From the NCBI GenBank assembly GCA_033980235.1, contig CM067069.1:33901041-33965040 (forward strand): a stretch of DNA of 64,000 nucleotides, read 5' to 3'. Position 1 is the first letter of the stretch, and every line of letters starts with the position of its first letter. The translations under genes and the position numbers were made by a program. This document shows, piece by piece, positions 47,301 through 55,226 of this stretch. Origin of the DNA: Diadema setosum. Lineage: Eukaryota; Echinodermata; Echinoidea; Diadematoida; Diadematidae. The notes under the pieces are model-generated. The model did no database searches and was not told where the DNA came from. It saw nothing but the letters and a program-made list of their open reading frames with translations.

Positions 47301-50019
47301 AGATGGGTTGAGGAGTGCAGTAGCTTTAAGGTGTTTATATTCCTATCATATGGTGCGAATTATGACTCATAAGGATGGAATGTCGTCACATGTTTACCAC
47401 CAGTGGGAGGATGCCCAGGCACCACTCTTTGCTCTGTGATTAAAAAGACAAGTGGCTGTGACTGAAAAGGAAAAAGGATGAAGCTGCAGGAGCACCCCCC
47501 CCCCCAAAAAAAAAAGAAGAAGAAGTGAACTTCTATTTAGTAATAGGAGAAGACAAAACAACTACTACCAATTATGACTCATAAGGATGGAATGTCGTCA
47601 CATGTTTACCACCAGTGGGAGGATGCCCAGGCACCACTCTTTGCTCTGTGATTAAAAAGACAAGTGGCTGTGACTGAAAAGGAAAAAGGATGAAGCTGCA
47701 GGAGCACCCCCCCCCCCCCAAAAAAAAAAGAAGAAGAAGTGAACTTCTATTTAGTAATAGGAGAAGACAAAACAACTACTACCACTTTTGAGAGAGAAAG
47801 AGAGAGCTAGAGAGAGATAGAGATAGAGAAAGAGAGAGAGAGGGAGAGAGAGGGGGAGAGATTGACGCAAAGCTTGATCACCAAATAAGGAAGTATTTGT
47901 TGTGATGACATCATTAGCACATTTCAAAAGAAAAGGAAATTGATTCTTTTCTCTGAAAAGAAGAAGAAGAAACTAAAGTCAGTGCGGCATGCCAATAAAC
48001 GCTGTATTGGTTCCACCAAAAGAGGGCGCTGTTTCTCAAAAATAACCTGGTAAGAATAGTTGTTTCAGTTGAAACTAACAGATGTTTGCATGACAACAGT
48101 TTGAATCTCTTCAGACAGATAAATAAAGACACTGAAAATTGTGTTTACTGCCTTGTGGTAGTAGTTTTTGATATGAGATACATGTGTAGTATGAAAATGA
48201 TATTTGTAGTAATGCAAGACAAAAATGGGATTATTTTAGTGAAATTCCATTTGTACTGATGACATTATGTACATTCAAAGGCCCATGTATATTGTGAAAG
48301 GTGTAAATTAGTGGATGATAAGTAATACAGGACTATGAGCTAGCACTGCAATAAAGCTTTCAAAACTAACCCTGAACCATACAGCTTTAAATCCATGCAC
48401 AAACTCTGTGCAATAATCTATTTCTCCTGATTTTAATTAAGAACTATACAAGAATTTCTTAAAATGACAAGTAACAACCCGAAAGTCTCTTTCCTTCAGT
48501 GAGAGCTTGTCCTCCGGAAGAGGGTAATGCCATTCATTGAGGAGATTTGGTTAGAAATCATGTCACTCATAATCTCAATGGAATGTTCTGTGTGCGGGTA
48601 GAATATGATGCTTTTCAGTCTTATTGTATTATGAGAAATGACCTTTCATTTCATTCAGTAACAATAAAAGAGACTAAAACGCATATAGGTAGAAATAGTG
48701 GTATTCTCAGTGAATGATCATCCGCTATTATTCTCTTCTTCTGCCCACCTCCCTCCTGGCATGATGTTATAGCTTTTGTTTATTTTGTTTGTTTATGTTT
48801 TCTCCAGGAAAGCTGGGAGTGGACCTGTGGACTTGTCTTGCGGAGTGAGAGTTCTGCTGTTAGGAAGGTCATTAAAAGATTGGAAGAAATATTTGGTGTT
48901 CTCGACCCTACGGTTCCAATAGCACTTGAATATGATGAATATTCAGCCTCAGCAAAGCATGAGATCACATCAATGTCTTCAGATGGGTCAAAGTTGGAAT
49001 ACATCGCAGACAACAAGGAAAAGGAACTTGCAGCTGAGCAGAACAGAAGGTCCACGTCGACGGAGAAACCTGATGCCCGCAGCGGTAGCAACAGCTTTTC
49101 TAGTGAAGGCAGGATGTCTACCCTTGATGCTCAAGGTGCTACAGGAATGTCGAGTGGTCAAACTGACCGTCACTTCAGTCATGTCCAGCCTGGTATCAAT
49201 GTGACCATGGAAATACGGAGAGTGGAGAGTGATGTGAAGAAAGCTTCGGTAGACATTGCCTCACTCATCAGGAAACTGGATAATCTGAAGAATTTGCCAA
49301 GGGCTTTTGCTGCACTGAGTGACAAATTTACTCTTCTGGAAGGGGTGATTGCAACTGTCAACAATGATGTAATCTCCATGAACATGAAGATGAACAACTT
49401 TCCGCTTCCTGGCAAGTTAGCTAATGTGGATGAAATCGAGAGAGCAATTTTTGACATCAAAGAGCTGCAAAATCATATTTTATCACTAGAGCAAGCAAGG
49501 CAAAAGATGGAAACAAGAATCCTGGACCTTGAGTGCTCCCACAGTGGAGTCTTTCTCTGGAAGATTGACAACTACAGCCAGAGGAAGAAAGAGGCAGCAA
49601 CAACCAATAAGAAATCCATCTACTCCCCACCCTTCTTCACCAGCCAGTATGGCTACAAGCTGTGTGGTCGAGTGTTCTTGATTGGAGATGGTGTTGGCAT
49701 AGGGACCCACATCTCTCTCTTTCTAACCATCATGCGAGGGCCATATGATGCCGTGTTGCCATGGCCTTTCAAGGAGAAGATCACCTTCCAGCTGGTGAAC
49801 CAGGCTGACCCCATCAATAGGAGCATCGTTGAATCGTTTCGGCCTGACCCAACAAGCTCCTCATTCAAGCGACCAACTTCTGAGAGAAACATTGGGGCTG
49901 GATGTCCTCTCTTCGTCAAGATACAGCAGGTTGAAGATCTCAATCAAGGCTTTCTGAAGGATGATACCCTCTACTTGAAGATTATTTCTCAGACATCTGA
50001 TGTACCAGAATTCAAGTAA
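20713..50019 (+). CDS. TRAF3-like TNF-receptor-associated factor (five coding exons)
   Basis: Coding exons are 20713-20870, 27626-27689, 28605-28703, 42121-42297 and 48808-50019. All introns are GT-AG and the phases agree, giving 569 residues, about the size of vertebrate TRAF3. Domain order: RING (ligands C23, C26, C38, H40, C43, C46, C63, C66); TRAF zinc fingers C93-C96-H109-C113 and C121-C126-H139-C145; a Ser-rich linker about 251-294; coiled coil about 296-408; MATH/TRAF-C 413-561. The family are trimeric cytoplasmic adaptors and ubiquitin ligases that bind receptor tails through MATH and control NF-kB and MAP-kinase signalling; that role is inferred here. The motif RGPYDAVLPWPF, the CPLFV motif and the TSD-x-P end are closest to TRAF3. 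Vertebrate TRAF3 has more zinc-finger repeats; only two are visible here. Confidence 0.88.
21002..21072. repeat. GATA/GAATA microsatellite
   Basis: Repeats of GATA grading into GAATA and AAATA. Confidence 0.85.
21957..22981. mobile_element. palindromic MITE (TTGCAA-rich) split by a pogo/Tc1-like element
   Basis: GGGGGTGTTGCAAGAAAGTC at the left, ACTTTCTTGCAACACCCCC at the right. The arms are built of TTGCAATTAATTGCAA-type repeats. The left 40 bp are separated from the right 130 bp by the insertion 21999-22850. Without it the MITE is about 170 bp. Confidence 0.8.
21999..22850. mobile_element. TA-flanked TIR element, pogo/Tc1-mariner-like
   Basis: A 22-bp perfect TIR starts CAGTATTCATCGCATAATCG at both ends. 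TA stands on each side (21997-21998, 22851-22852). CAGT ends plus a TA duplication are typical of Tc1/mariner-pogo elements. A second inverted block (CCCCTTTAAGCGGGGTGCCC against TTTAAGCGAGGTTCCCGATTATC) lies just inside. At 852 bp it has no transposase frame; the middle includes a CA microsatellite and CpG-rich DNA of unknown origin. Confidence 0.75.
23268..23340. repeat. 73-bp palindrome
   Basis: AGGCATTGCATCAAAATTATGACC... folds around GGATCC-TGAG-GGATCC with two or three mismatches. Its right arm is also the start of the 362-bp duplicated unit. Confidence 0.85.
23325..24045 (+). repeat. 362-bp tandem duplication
   Basis: Copies at 23325-23686 and 23687-24045 are almost identical (single substitutions AAAAAG/ACAAAG and TTAGC/TTGGC; one short deletion). 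Each starts CTTGATGCAACGCCTTACAA. The two matching 65- and 107-codon frames inside are by-products. High identity implies recent duplication. Confidence 0.9.
24244..24703 (+). mobile_element. TTAACTCTTTATGTGCC element, copy 1
   Basis: TTAACTCTTTATGTGCCA at the left; TGGCATACAAAGAGTTAA at the right. Homologous copies are at 36698-37203 (same strand) and 45957-46461 (opposite strand), about 460-506 bp each. Shared interior landmarks: GTGTGCCAACTT, AATGTAGCTACTGGTCATTTGAAAGAAAAGC, AATGTGGCACACAG (each quoted in part). Non-coding. Confidence 0.75.
24719..24780 (+). mobile_element. tRNA-derived SINE, 5' part (A box to B box)
   Basis: GGCAGTGAGGTGGCTCACTCAGTTGGTA is a tRNA-like head with a Pol III A box (TGGCTCACTCAGTTGG, partial). 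CACCTTTCAGTTGAATGGTTCGGG leads into the B box, where the hAT-like insertion breaks it. The continuation is at 25591 (TTTGAGC). Confidence 0.7.
24781..25582. mobile_element. hAT-like element inserted in the SINE B box
   Basis: GGTTCGGG stands at 24773-24780 and again at 25583-25590, an 8-bp target duplication. The ends CAGGTAGGTGCTAGA and TGTAACACCTCCCT(G) are imperfect inverted repeats. Inverted similarity continues to GGCAACT and CTTTGAAGTCATGC(G/T)CGGCAC. Removing the element restores GGTTCGGGTTTGAGC, a proper B box. It is 802 bp with no transposase, and carries the nested MITE 25046-25138. Confidence 0.75.
25046..25138. mobile_element. 93-bp MITE, TTAACCCGTTGAGGACGG ends
   Basis: TTAACCCGTTGAGGACGG / CGTCCTCAACGGGTTAA. 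The inner GCCCGAGTATACTCGGGAC is itself palindromic. A decayed relative lies reversed at about 39050-39128. Confidence 0.85.
25591..25885 (+). mobile_element. tRNA-derived SINE, 3' part with conserved core
   Basis: It continues the SINE after the hAT-like insertion. The body has TGTCCCTCAGATGGGACATA, GGAGGTCCCATGTGTGAGAG and CCATGCACATAAAACATCCC, which I recognise as the core of SINEs common in deuterostome genomes. It ends in an A-rich tail (AAAGTGAAAAATAAACAAG). Confidence 0.65.
26078..26122. repeat. TGCG microsatellite
   Basis: GTGCGTGCGTGCGTGCGTGC with TGCC variants; followed at 26446-26472 by a poly(T) run. Confidence 0.8.
26587..27163. mobile_element. 577-bp MITE, TTAAAGGACAAGTCCACC ends
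   Basis: TTAAAGGACAAGTCCACCTT at the left, AAGGGTGAACTTGTCCTTTAA at the right (imperfect). The inverted block GAGTGAATGCAACAATATTAGT / ACTAATATTGCTGCATTCACTC lies just inside. Central GATTTTCC and AAACTTTC motifs are shared with 50857-51465. TTAA at the ends may be the target site. Confidence 0.85.
27626..27689 (+). CDS. TRAF3-like exon 2: last two RING ligands
   Basis: A 64-bp microexon between TTACTCAG and GAG|GTATTG. Taking one base to complete the split Arg codon, it reads DLPAISGVLCDICDRPLKLS then E. The CDIC pair completes the C3HC4 RING. The spacing between the sixth and seventh ligands is 16 residues, a few more than in vertebrate TRAFs. The longer open frame through this place (27553-27918) is in another phase and is not coding. 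Confidence 0.78.
27690..28604 (+). other. TRAF intron 2 (0.9 kb)
   Basis: GTATTG donor, TTTTATAG acceptor. AT-rich, no repeat identified. Confidence 0.75.
28605..28703 (+). CDS. TRAF3-like exon 3: first half of zinc finger 1
   Basis: Lies between CTTTTATAG and GAG|GTTTGG, phase 0 at both ends, 33 residues. A basic linker (KRDQVTQRKLQKQAK) leads into CKCRNCDWKGSYTDYIE, the C-x2-C half of a TRAF-type finger; the His and last Cys are at the start of exon 4. Confidence 0.85.
29632..36172. repeat. possible ends of a 6.5-kb inverted-repeat element
   Basis: ATATGTGTGACGCTCC...AATGAGTCATAAGTCGCA (29634-29671) and, reversed, ATATGTGATGCGCTCC...AATGAGTCAAAAGTCGCA (36131-36170) match at about three quarters of positions. 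They could be the termini of one old element containing the 32719-34300 insertion, or two unrelated copies of a short repeat. Confidence 0.3.
32719..34300. mobile_element. 1.58-kb TIR element, AGCACAATCAGGGTATGCAA ends
   Basis: Perfect 21-bp terminal inverted repeat (AGCACAATCAGGGTATGCAA plus T). The interior is AT-rich with no frame over about 77 codons and no transposase motif. Left and right sub-ends share little else. Non-autonomous. Confidence 0.7.
36698..37203 (+). mobile_element. TTAACTCTTTATGTGCC element, copy 2
   Basis: Same family and orientation as 24244-24703: AACTCTTTATGTGCCATGTT at the left, GTGGCACATAATGAGT at the right. Diverged, with small indels. Confidence 0.7.
38078..38367. 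mobile_element. GTCATACAGCCC / GGGCTGTATGAC element, copy 1
   Basis: GGGGTCATCCCACTAGACCG at the left; GTGTCAGTCCTGTGACGTGCACCC at the right are imperfect TIRs. The left half repeats (A)TGAGTCATACAGCCCATGAG and CATGAGTTTGACA; the right half repeats the complement (GGGCTGTATGACTCGTG). Interrupts the RTE LINE. A second, less eroded copy is at 46557-46900. Confidence 0.8.
38682..38916 (+). repeat. 235-bp dispersed repeat, copy 1 (inside LINE)
   Basis: AAGTCTTACC ... GCTAAAAAATTT, differing from 40646-40880 at only about two positions. It contains GCGCATGCTCC and ATGCAAAT (octamer). It sits between LINE codons, so it inserted there. Both copies face the same way, 1964 bp apart. Confidence 0.85.
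39050..39128. mobile_element. decayed TTAACCCGTTGAGGACG-family MITE
   Basis: GAGTCCCAAGTATACTTGGG ... CAGTCCGTCCTCAATGGGTTGAA is a reversed, mutated relative of 25046-25138 and lies inside the LINE. Confidence 0.6.
39376..39533. mobile_element. MITE in the LINE, AGATCCAGGAATTC / CCTGGACCCACCAC ends
   Basis: The reverse-transcriptase frame ELYM...YVFIDLD is broken by about 158 bp with inverted ends (GGGACAGATCCAGGAATT against CTCCCTGGACCCACC) and inner GGGGTGCC...GGCACGC. Confidence 0.6.
40646..40880 (+). repeat. 235-bp dispersed repeat, copy 2
   Basis: Same sequence as 38682-38916, with ACCGAGTT for ACCAAGTT and TTACTCAC for TTATTCAC. Flanks differ, so this is not a segmental duplication. 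Confidence 0.85.
42121..42297 (+). CDS. TRAF3-like exon 4: end of zinc finger 1 and zinc finger 2
   Basis: Preceded by GCTCTTTTAG and followed by ATGAGG|GTGAGT; phase 0 at both ends, 59 residues. NHERVC completes finger 1. QCKVFGCGKWLPKNRALELH then RADDWC is finger 2 (C-x4-C-x12-H-x5-C). The exon ends with a helical stretch, LTQAEILHLSMR. GC-rich codons (CTGCCCAAGAAC) contrast with the surrounding intron. Confidence 0.9.
45957..46461 (-). mobile_element. TTAACTCTTTATGTGCC element, copy 3
   Basis: Reverse orientation: AACTCTTTATGCGCCGTGGT at the left matches the complement of the right end of copy 1, and ends with AACATGGCACATAAAGACTT. Contains GTGTGCCACATTC and GTACGCCGTTGACAGAG. Confidence 0.75.
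46557..46900. mobile_element. GTCATACAGCCC / GGGCTGTATGAC element, copy 2
   Basis: GGGGTCATCCCACTAGACCA and TGTCGGTCTAGTGACGTGCACCC termini. The left half has four (C/T)(A)GAGTCATA(C/T)AG(C)CCA(C/T)GAG units, and the right half five GGGCTGTATGACTCGTG-type units in the opposite sense. Confidence 0.85.
47358..47782 (+). repeat. 212-bp tandem duplication
   Basis: AATTATGACTCATAAGGATG begins both copies (47358 and 47570). They differ mainly in the length of the C and A runs (CCCCCCCCCAAAAAAAAAA). Confidence 0.92.
47790..47862. repeat. GA microsatellite
   Basis: GAGAGAGA tract with AGATAGAGAT variants. Confidence 0.85.
48808..50019 (+). CDS. TRAF3-like exon 5: coiled coil and MATH domain, stop
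   Basis: Opens after TTTTCTCCAG and runs 403 codons to TAA 50017-50019. It begins ESWEWTCGLVLRSESSAVRK, then an acidic/Ser-rich region, heptad-type helices (SDVKKASVDIASLIRKLDNL; IERAIFDIKELQNHILSLEQ) and a full MATH domain starting GVFLWKIDNYSQRKKEA. MATH landmarks visible: YGYKLCGRVFLIGDG, GTHISLFLTIMRGPYD, LPWPFKEKITFQL, SSSFKRP, GCPLFV, DDTLYLK. An AA|GTAAGT donor-like sequence overlaps the stop, but the protein already ends where TRAF3 proteins end, so I take TAA as the true terminus. Confidence 0.95.
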   Translation, partial: ESWEWTCGLVLRSESSAVRKVIKRLEEIFGVLDPTVPIALEYDEYSASAKHEITSMSSDGSKLEYIADNKEKELAAEQNRRSTSTEKPDARSGSNSFSSEGRMSTLDAQGATGMSSGQTDRHFSHVQPGINVTMEIRRVESDVKKASVDIASLIRKLDNLKNLPRAFAALSDKFTLLEGVIATVNNDVISMNMKMNNFPLPGKLANVDEIERAIFDIKELQNHILSLEQARQKMETRILDLECSHSGVFLWKIDNYSQRKKEAATTNKKSIYSPPFFTSQYGYKLCGRVFLIGDGVGIGTHISLFLTIMRGPYDAVLPWPFKEKITFQLVNQADPINRSIVESFRPDPTSSSFKRPTSERNIGAGCPLFVKIQQVEDLNQGFLKDDTLYLKIISQTSDVPEFK

Positions 50020-50856
50020 GTATACGACTGTGAAATTCAGACAGAATGCAGAAAACCAAGATATGTGCATTGTACATAGTTCTGCATCTATTGTACAAAC
50101 ATTTTTCAGTCCTACCTGTCACAATGAAGCAGGATGCACATTGAATATCAAATATCAGAGTTTGAGAATACTGCGTAGTGTGATATCTATGCAGGGAAAG
50201 ATTAAATCTTGATATCGGGATTGATCATTTTGTTCACAGGATGGTCTTTTGCTGTTGATCATACAAACTTCATAAAGGCAAGCTGCAGTTTGCATGTGTC
50301 ATTTTAGTGTTTTGTATCATACATGGTGAATGATCTGCACCTCCAGACATTCATGAAGAATGCATGAAAGTCAAAATTTACCACACAGCATTAGTCATTG
50401 ACTTCAAGACTGGAAAGTCAGCTGTAAGTGGTTGCATTGTGATTTCTATGTTCTTCAGTCTCACTAAAGAACTGTCATGAGCTGTAATGTGAAGCATATC
50501 TGGTCACTATGGAGTCTTTACTTTATAGATAATTTTTGAGTGACATCTTTCATTTAGCATTTGCCAATTTTTTGTTTCTTTATTTTTTTCACATCAATTG
50601 AGGTCCTTGAATGAAATTTCAAAGTAATGGAGAAGTCATCCATATTATTTGATTAAGATAGACTTTGATGAAAAGAAGGAACACCATGAGCACCATAAAG
50701 AGAGATCTAGAAGAGTTCCAAGAGTTTGTCAATACTCTCAGTATGCTGCTTTACAGCACACCAAGAGTGTTGCTACAGGCACACCTGTTCATCAGGGCCT
50801 CAGTAGGAGTGTGCCTGTATCACTGGTTAGTACTGGTTGTACTGTCAACTTTACTT

Positions 50857-51465
50857 CAAGGGGAACTCCAGTCCAAATAAAAGTTTAGTCTGATAGTAAA
50901 AGAGTAAAATATTACGAGTTCAACTGTAGAGTTTTGATCGAAATCTGATGGAAGTTAAGGAAGGTATGTCATTTTGAAGTTTCACTTTTTTCACAATTCT
51001 TGAACAGGCAGTATGAATATATGCAAATGGCAAAGTGAGCATGTCATTTCCTCACAACTTACCATATAGTTTGTACATAAAATTGTGAAATTTCAAATTT
51101 TTTCATTTAAACGCAATTATCCCCGAGGCTCAAATTCTCTCTTATCACCCTTCTGAAGGTATTCAACCAGGAATAACATCATATTTCAGACTTCAATGAC
51201 AAATATATTGAATTTTCATCTTTTCTTCTTTTTTATTTGGCACACGTTCAGTGGAAAATTGTGAGGGTATGACATGGTTAGCTCACTCATTTGCGTATTC
51301 ATATCCACTGTACAAGAACTATTTTGCAGAAATTATCAAAACTACAAAATGTCATAACTTCCTTATTTTTCATCCAATTTCAGTCAAATTTTTACCGATG
51401 AACTCAGAAGATTTTACTCTTTAAAAAAAAAAAATCAAACTAACTTGTATTTGGACTGGATAAGT
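50857..51465. mobile_element. MITE, CAAGGGGAACTCCAGTCCAAATA ends
   Basis: CAAGGGGAACTCCAGTCCAA at the left; ACTTGTATTTGGACTGG at the right (imperfect). Inner inverted block AAGAGTAAAATATTACGAGTTCA / TGAACTCAGAAGATTTTACTCTT. Same style as 26587-27163. A related fragment lies near 43430-43510. Confidence 0.75.
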
Positions 51466-53171
51466 CGACCTCGCATAAGTCTAATAGTCAATTTAAAGTT
51501 GAAGGCCTTTCAAGTCCTCTTTTCTTATATTCTATTGATTTTAATTCCTCATCAATCGAATTTTCACTGAGTTGAAGCAATTTCCTTGGTCTAAAATAGA
51601 TTTGACTTTAATAGACAAGGTTGACAGTATGTTGGCTTCAAGTACTCGCCCATTAGTGAGTGCTCATTCTGTCCCACTATTAAACAATTATATTTTTTTT
51701 TCTCTTTGTGTCTGTGTGTGTGTGTGTTTGTGTGTGTATGGGTGTGGATTTTGTTTTGTTGTTTTTGCTGCCTAAATACTGAATGGAATGGAGATTCTGA
51801 CATAGACATAATGGTAGGAAATAACAGCAAGAGATTATCAAGCAGAGGGATGAAGGTTGAGATGTCAGTTTTCTTCAATTTTGTCACCTTCTCATTTGTA
51901 GAGGGAGATAAAGTTGAAGAAAACTTGGATCTCAATAGTAATTTGTGCATAAAGGAGATACAGGAGCATGGTGGCAAACTTTTCTGTGTATATTGATGTG
52001 GAGTTTCCTTACGGAAAAGTAAAACAATTTGTACAGTATGTGTGATGTTTATATTTACTGTAATATCTTCTTAATTTTTCAGCTTTTTTTTTTCCGATAA
52101 TGGCATATATAGTGGTTGGTGTTGGATGAGGGTGTTTTGGGAAAGATTGTTTGATACGATAGAAATGTGTCTGCACCTGCCAGAAATTTAGAATGAATGA
52201 TCAATACCTATGTGACACTTACTTGGGATAAGAGCATTTATTTCTTGACTCAACTTTTCAAGTGTGTTGATATTTGTACATGGTGAACATGCACTTGTCT
52301 GTGTATAAACAGGATAAGTAGCAGTTTAAATATATGCATTTATTGCATTGTAGAAATGTCTTTGATTCTATTCGTGCGCATCTCTTTCAGCATTTGTCGT
52401 CCCAAATTACTGTACAAACGTAAAGATTATCTTGAGTTCTTATAATAATGCTTATTTTTCTCAGGTTTTTGCATTATTCTGCCACTGTTTTATTTTTGTT
52501 TAGTAGTAGGGGATATATTTTCTTTGTCTTGATTGTTGCAGTCTGTTCTGTATCAACAGTGCAAATCTATGAGTATGTGTATTTCAGTTTGTAAATACTG
52601 TACAAATTTGAACATAGTGGTAGCAGGATTTACTCCATGCCAAGGTCAGAGCACGTTTGCTGAAGAGGCACCAAATGTTGACGACGTTTTGTCTTCAAGG
52701 GTTGAATCATATATTACTTATTTTGTGTATTTGACATTAACTCTTTTCTCCCTTCCACTGACAAATGATTTGTAATGTATGCTGAAGTGTTTTATATCAC
52801 GCTTCACTAATACATTGTTGCTATGGACATTTGTATGTCACTGTATATATGTACATTGTATCATGATATTTCTTAACTTTCTTTTGAGGGGAGCTACATG
52901 TATACCCTCTAATAATACATTACCAATGTGGTAACAAATTTTTTTGAGAGCTTATATCCTATATTTTTCTGAGAAAGCCAGTCAATTATCATAGAAGAAA
53001 CTCATTTTTGCATTTACAGTTGTATGTGTGTGTATTTTGTGTTATATGAATAATACATAGCATATATTCAACAAGCCCAGATATTTTTGTAATAATTCAT
53101 AAAGCAGGAGTAAAATCGTTTATCCCTGAAGAATGAAAAGTTTGGATATAATATTCATATGAAAGTTTAAG

Positions 53172-53177
53172 AATAAA
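53172..53177 (+). terminator. candidate distal polyadenylation signal
   Basis: AATAAA 3.15 kb after the TRAF stop, in an AT-rich tract just before the next MITE. Only the hexamer is seen. Confidence 0.3.
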
Positions 53178-53365
53178 CTTTCCTTGTCAAAGACTACTGT
53201 GAAATCTCAAAAATTATGACTTGGTGTGATAATTTCTGAATTAGTTATAAAAAAAAAAGTGAAATTCATGTAAGGAATTAAGTCTTGATTACAATTAATT
53301 GTAATTACACTGTACAGTCATACAGTAGCAATGAGCTCCATATCAGAGCTTAAAGATCTGTCTGC

Positions 53366-53628
53366 CAGGGGCCTGTTACATTAAAGAGTTGTGATTGATC
53401 GTGTGCTCGATTTATTGAGCATAGCTTCCTGAATTGAATGTAAGATCAATATTGAGCATACAATGTAAGTCCAGTTTCATAAAGACACTTAGCTTGATTT
53501 CATTAAAAATCAAACATAACTTTCAGTAGATTGAGCGTTACTAGCGATAAATCGCAAAATTGTGTAAGAAATGTAATTTGTGATTAATAATTATAAATTA
53601 TGCTCAATCTTTATGAAACAGGCCCCTG
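53366..53628. mobile_element. MITE, CAGGGGCCTGTTACATTAAA ends
   Basis: CAGGGGCCTGTTACATTAAA at the left, CTTTATGAAACAGGCCCCTG at the right. GATTGATCG / GCTCAATC repeats inside. Related in its ends to the GGGCCC...GTTTCAT group. Confidence 0.8.
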
Positions 53629-54310
53629 ATCTGATCATTGAGAAAGTAGTTTGTGTGATGAAGTTTGATAGGATTAAAGGGAAAAAACAACTACATGTAG
53701 TCATTAGGTAACATCCTCACACAGTGGTAGCTTGAGGATGGAACACCGTTTGAGAACATGCGGTAGATGAAATAGAAAAATAATGCACATGGAATAGAAT
53801 GCAAATACTAATTGTACAGTGGGCAGTGATTAGATTGAGATCTGGTGAAAAAAAAGGGTCCTCTTTGGTCATATTATAACAGTTGTATTTTAAGGTACTT
53901 AAATGCATTAACTGCTAGGCTCTCAACTGCAATTAACACTTTTCTGTGAAAGTTTCAATCAAGATTGACCACTTCATTTCTCATACTCGTTAAAGCAGTG
54001 ATGCTGTGGTTTCTTGTTAAACATTATTCTACTAGTGAGCTCTATCTTCTCTATAGTAGTTTATTATCAGAAGATTTCTGAGTTCTACATACACACTGTA
54101 GCGGTGTAGACGAGCGTACAGTATGTTTAACTTGTGAATTGTCTGCATAGCAGTCAATTACTTTTGTCATTCGTAATGCATTATATGGTAGGTCTACATT
54201 TAGCCTTTTCACAAGGCTTCGTTGCTGAGGGAGGAGACTAACTCACCCCACTGAGCATTGAGATAAACGAGTGGCGCATCCAGGAGGTTTTTTTTTTTTT
54301 TTTTTTTTTT

Positions 54311-55226
54311 TATACCTGCTTTTTTTAAATGCCTCTGCCACAAAGTGTCACTGAAAGTAGTCACATGTTTTTGGGTTGTCGATCCATCCATCTGTCTGTC
54401 TGTCTTTCCATCCGTAATCGATGTTGTGGACGGCGTAGCTTAAAAACTTTTTGAGGTATGCTCATCATATTGCTTGGCATATGTAAGCTGTATGTATGAG
54501 TGGACAAAGTTGTGCCTAGCAACTTTTGGGTGCACATACATGTACCTTAAAGGTTAAAGGTCTAGGTCAAATCATCAAAATGTTACTTTCTCCACCCATA
54601 TCTATGCAATGCCTACAGGCATTTTTTTTTTTTTAAATTGAGTGTATGAATGTATTAGCCAATTATAATGAAGATTCTCTCGGGAAAGTTTTGGACCATG
54701 GGATCAAAAGTGTAAGGTCAAAGGTCAAGTGGAATATCATTTTTTCATTCTGTCTACATCTCAGAAATGAATCATGATTATTGTGATATTTAGTACCAGT
54801 ACATATGTGCATGTATTGTCTGACAGTAAACACCCTGGGTATTTTGCAGTCATGGGATCAAAGGTCAAAGATTAAAGGTCAGGATAAAATGCTAAAATTC
54901 TACTTCTTAATGCTGACACTACACCTTTTTCTCCTTAACTTGGAGATTACTCAATGCATAAACTTAATAAAACTTGGGATATACATGCAATTCCTGAATA
55001 CCTGCTATCTTAAACAATTTTGCCATCCATTCGAATGACACCTAGTCCAAAGAAATTTAACACTCACCACATTTGACAGACATGTCATGGTAGTTCCCCC
55101 CCCCCCCCACCCCCCTGTTATGTGAAACTGTCATCTCCCATTGTCAAGACATACTCTAGACCTATTGGGAAAACCATGCATTATGGCAGAGGCATACCAG
55201 TTGCATAGAAGAGACTATTCTATTTT
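54311..55226 (+). mobile_element. pearl-like / Helentron-associated element C (probable)
   Basis: Begins TATACCTGC; subterminal ATGCCTCTGCCA at about 54329 is matched inverted at 55183-55196 (TGGCAGAGGCAT). Behind the 5' end is a CCATCTGTCTGTCTGTC microsatellite. Three diverged cores of about 190 bp follow, each with AGGTCAAAGGTCA-type sequence. The 3' end has ATAGAA-GAGACTA-TTCTAT, a possible hairpin. The same layout as elements A and B, but more decayed. Confidence 0.5.

Larger units (their letters stand above)
42298..48807 (+). other. TRAF intron 4 (6.5 kb)
   Basis: GTGAGT donor, TTTTCTCCAG acceptor. Contains poly(C) at 42809, poly(G) at 43316, the listed repeats, and unassigned AT-rich DNA (42600-45900, 47800-48807). 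No exon that could add zinc fingers was found. Confidence 0.65.
50020..53365 (+). other. TRAF 3' flank / probable 3' UTR region
   Basis: AT- and TG-rich, no coding exon. It includes the MITE 50857-51465 and a (TG)n tract near 51710-51740. AATAAA occurs at 50876 (inside the MITE) and at 53172; the true cleavage site cannot be decided. Confidence 0.5.

Noticed and set aside
50011..50022. Splice donor (AAGTAAGT) at the end of the MATH exon
   Set aside because: The TAA stop there coincides with the normal end of TRAF3 proteins, and no further coding exon is seen downstream.
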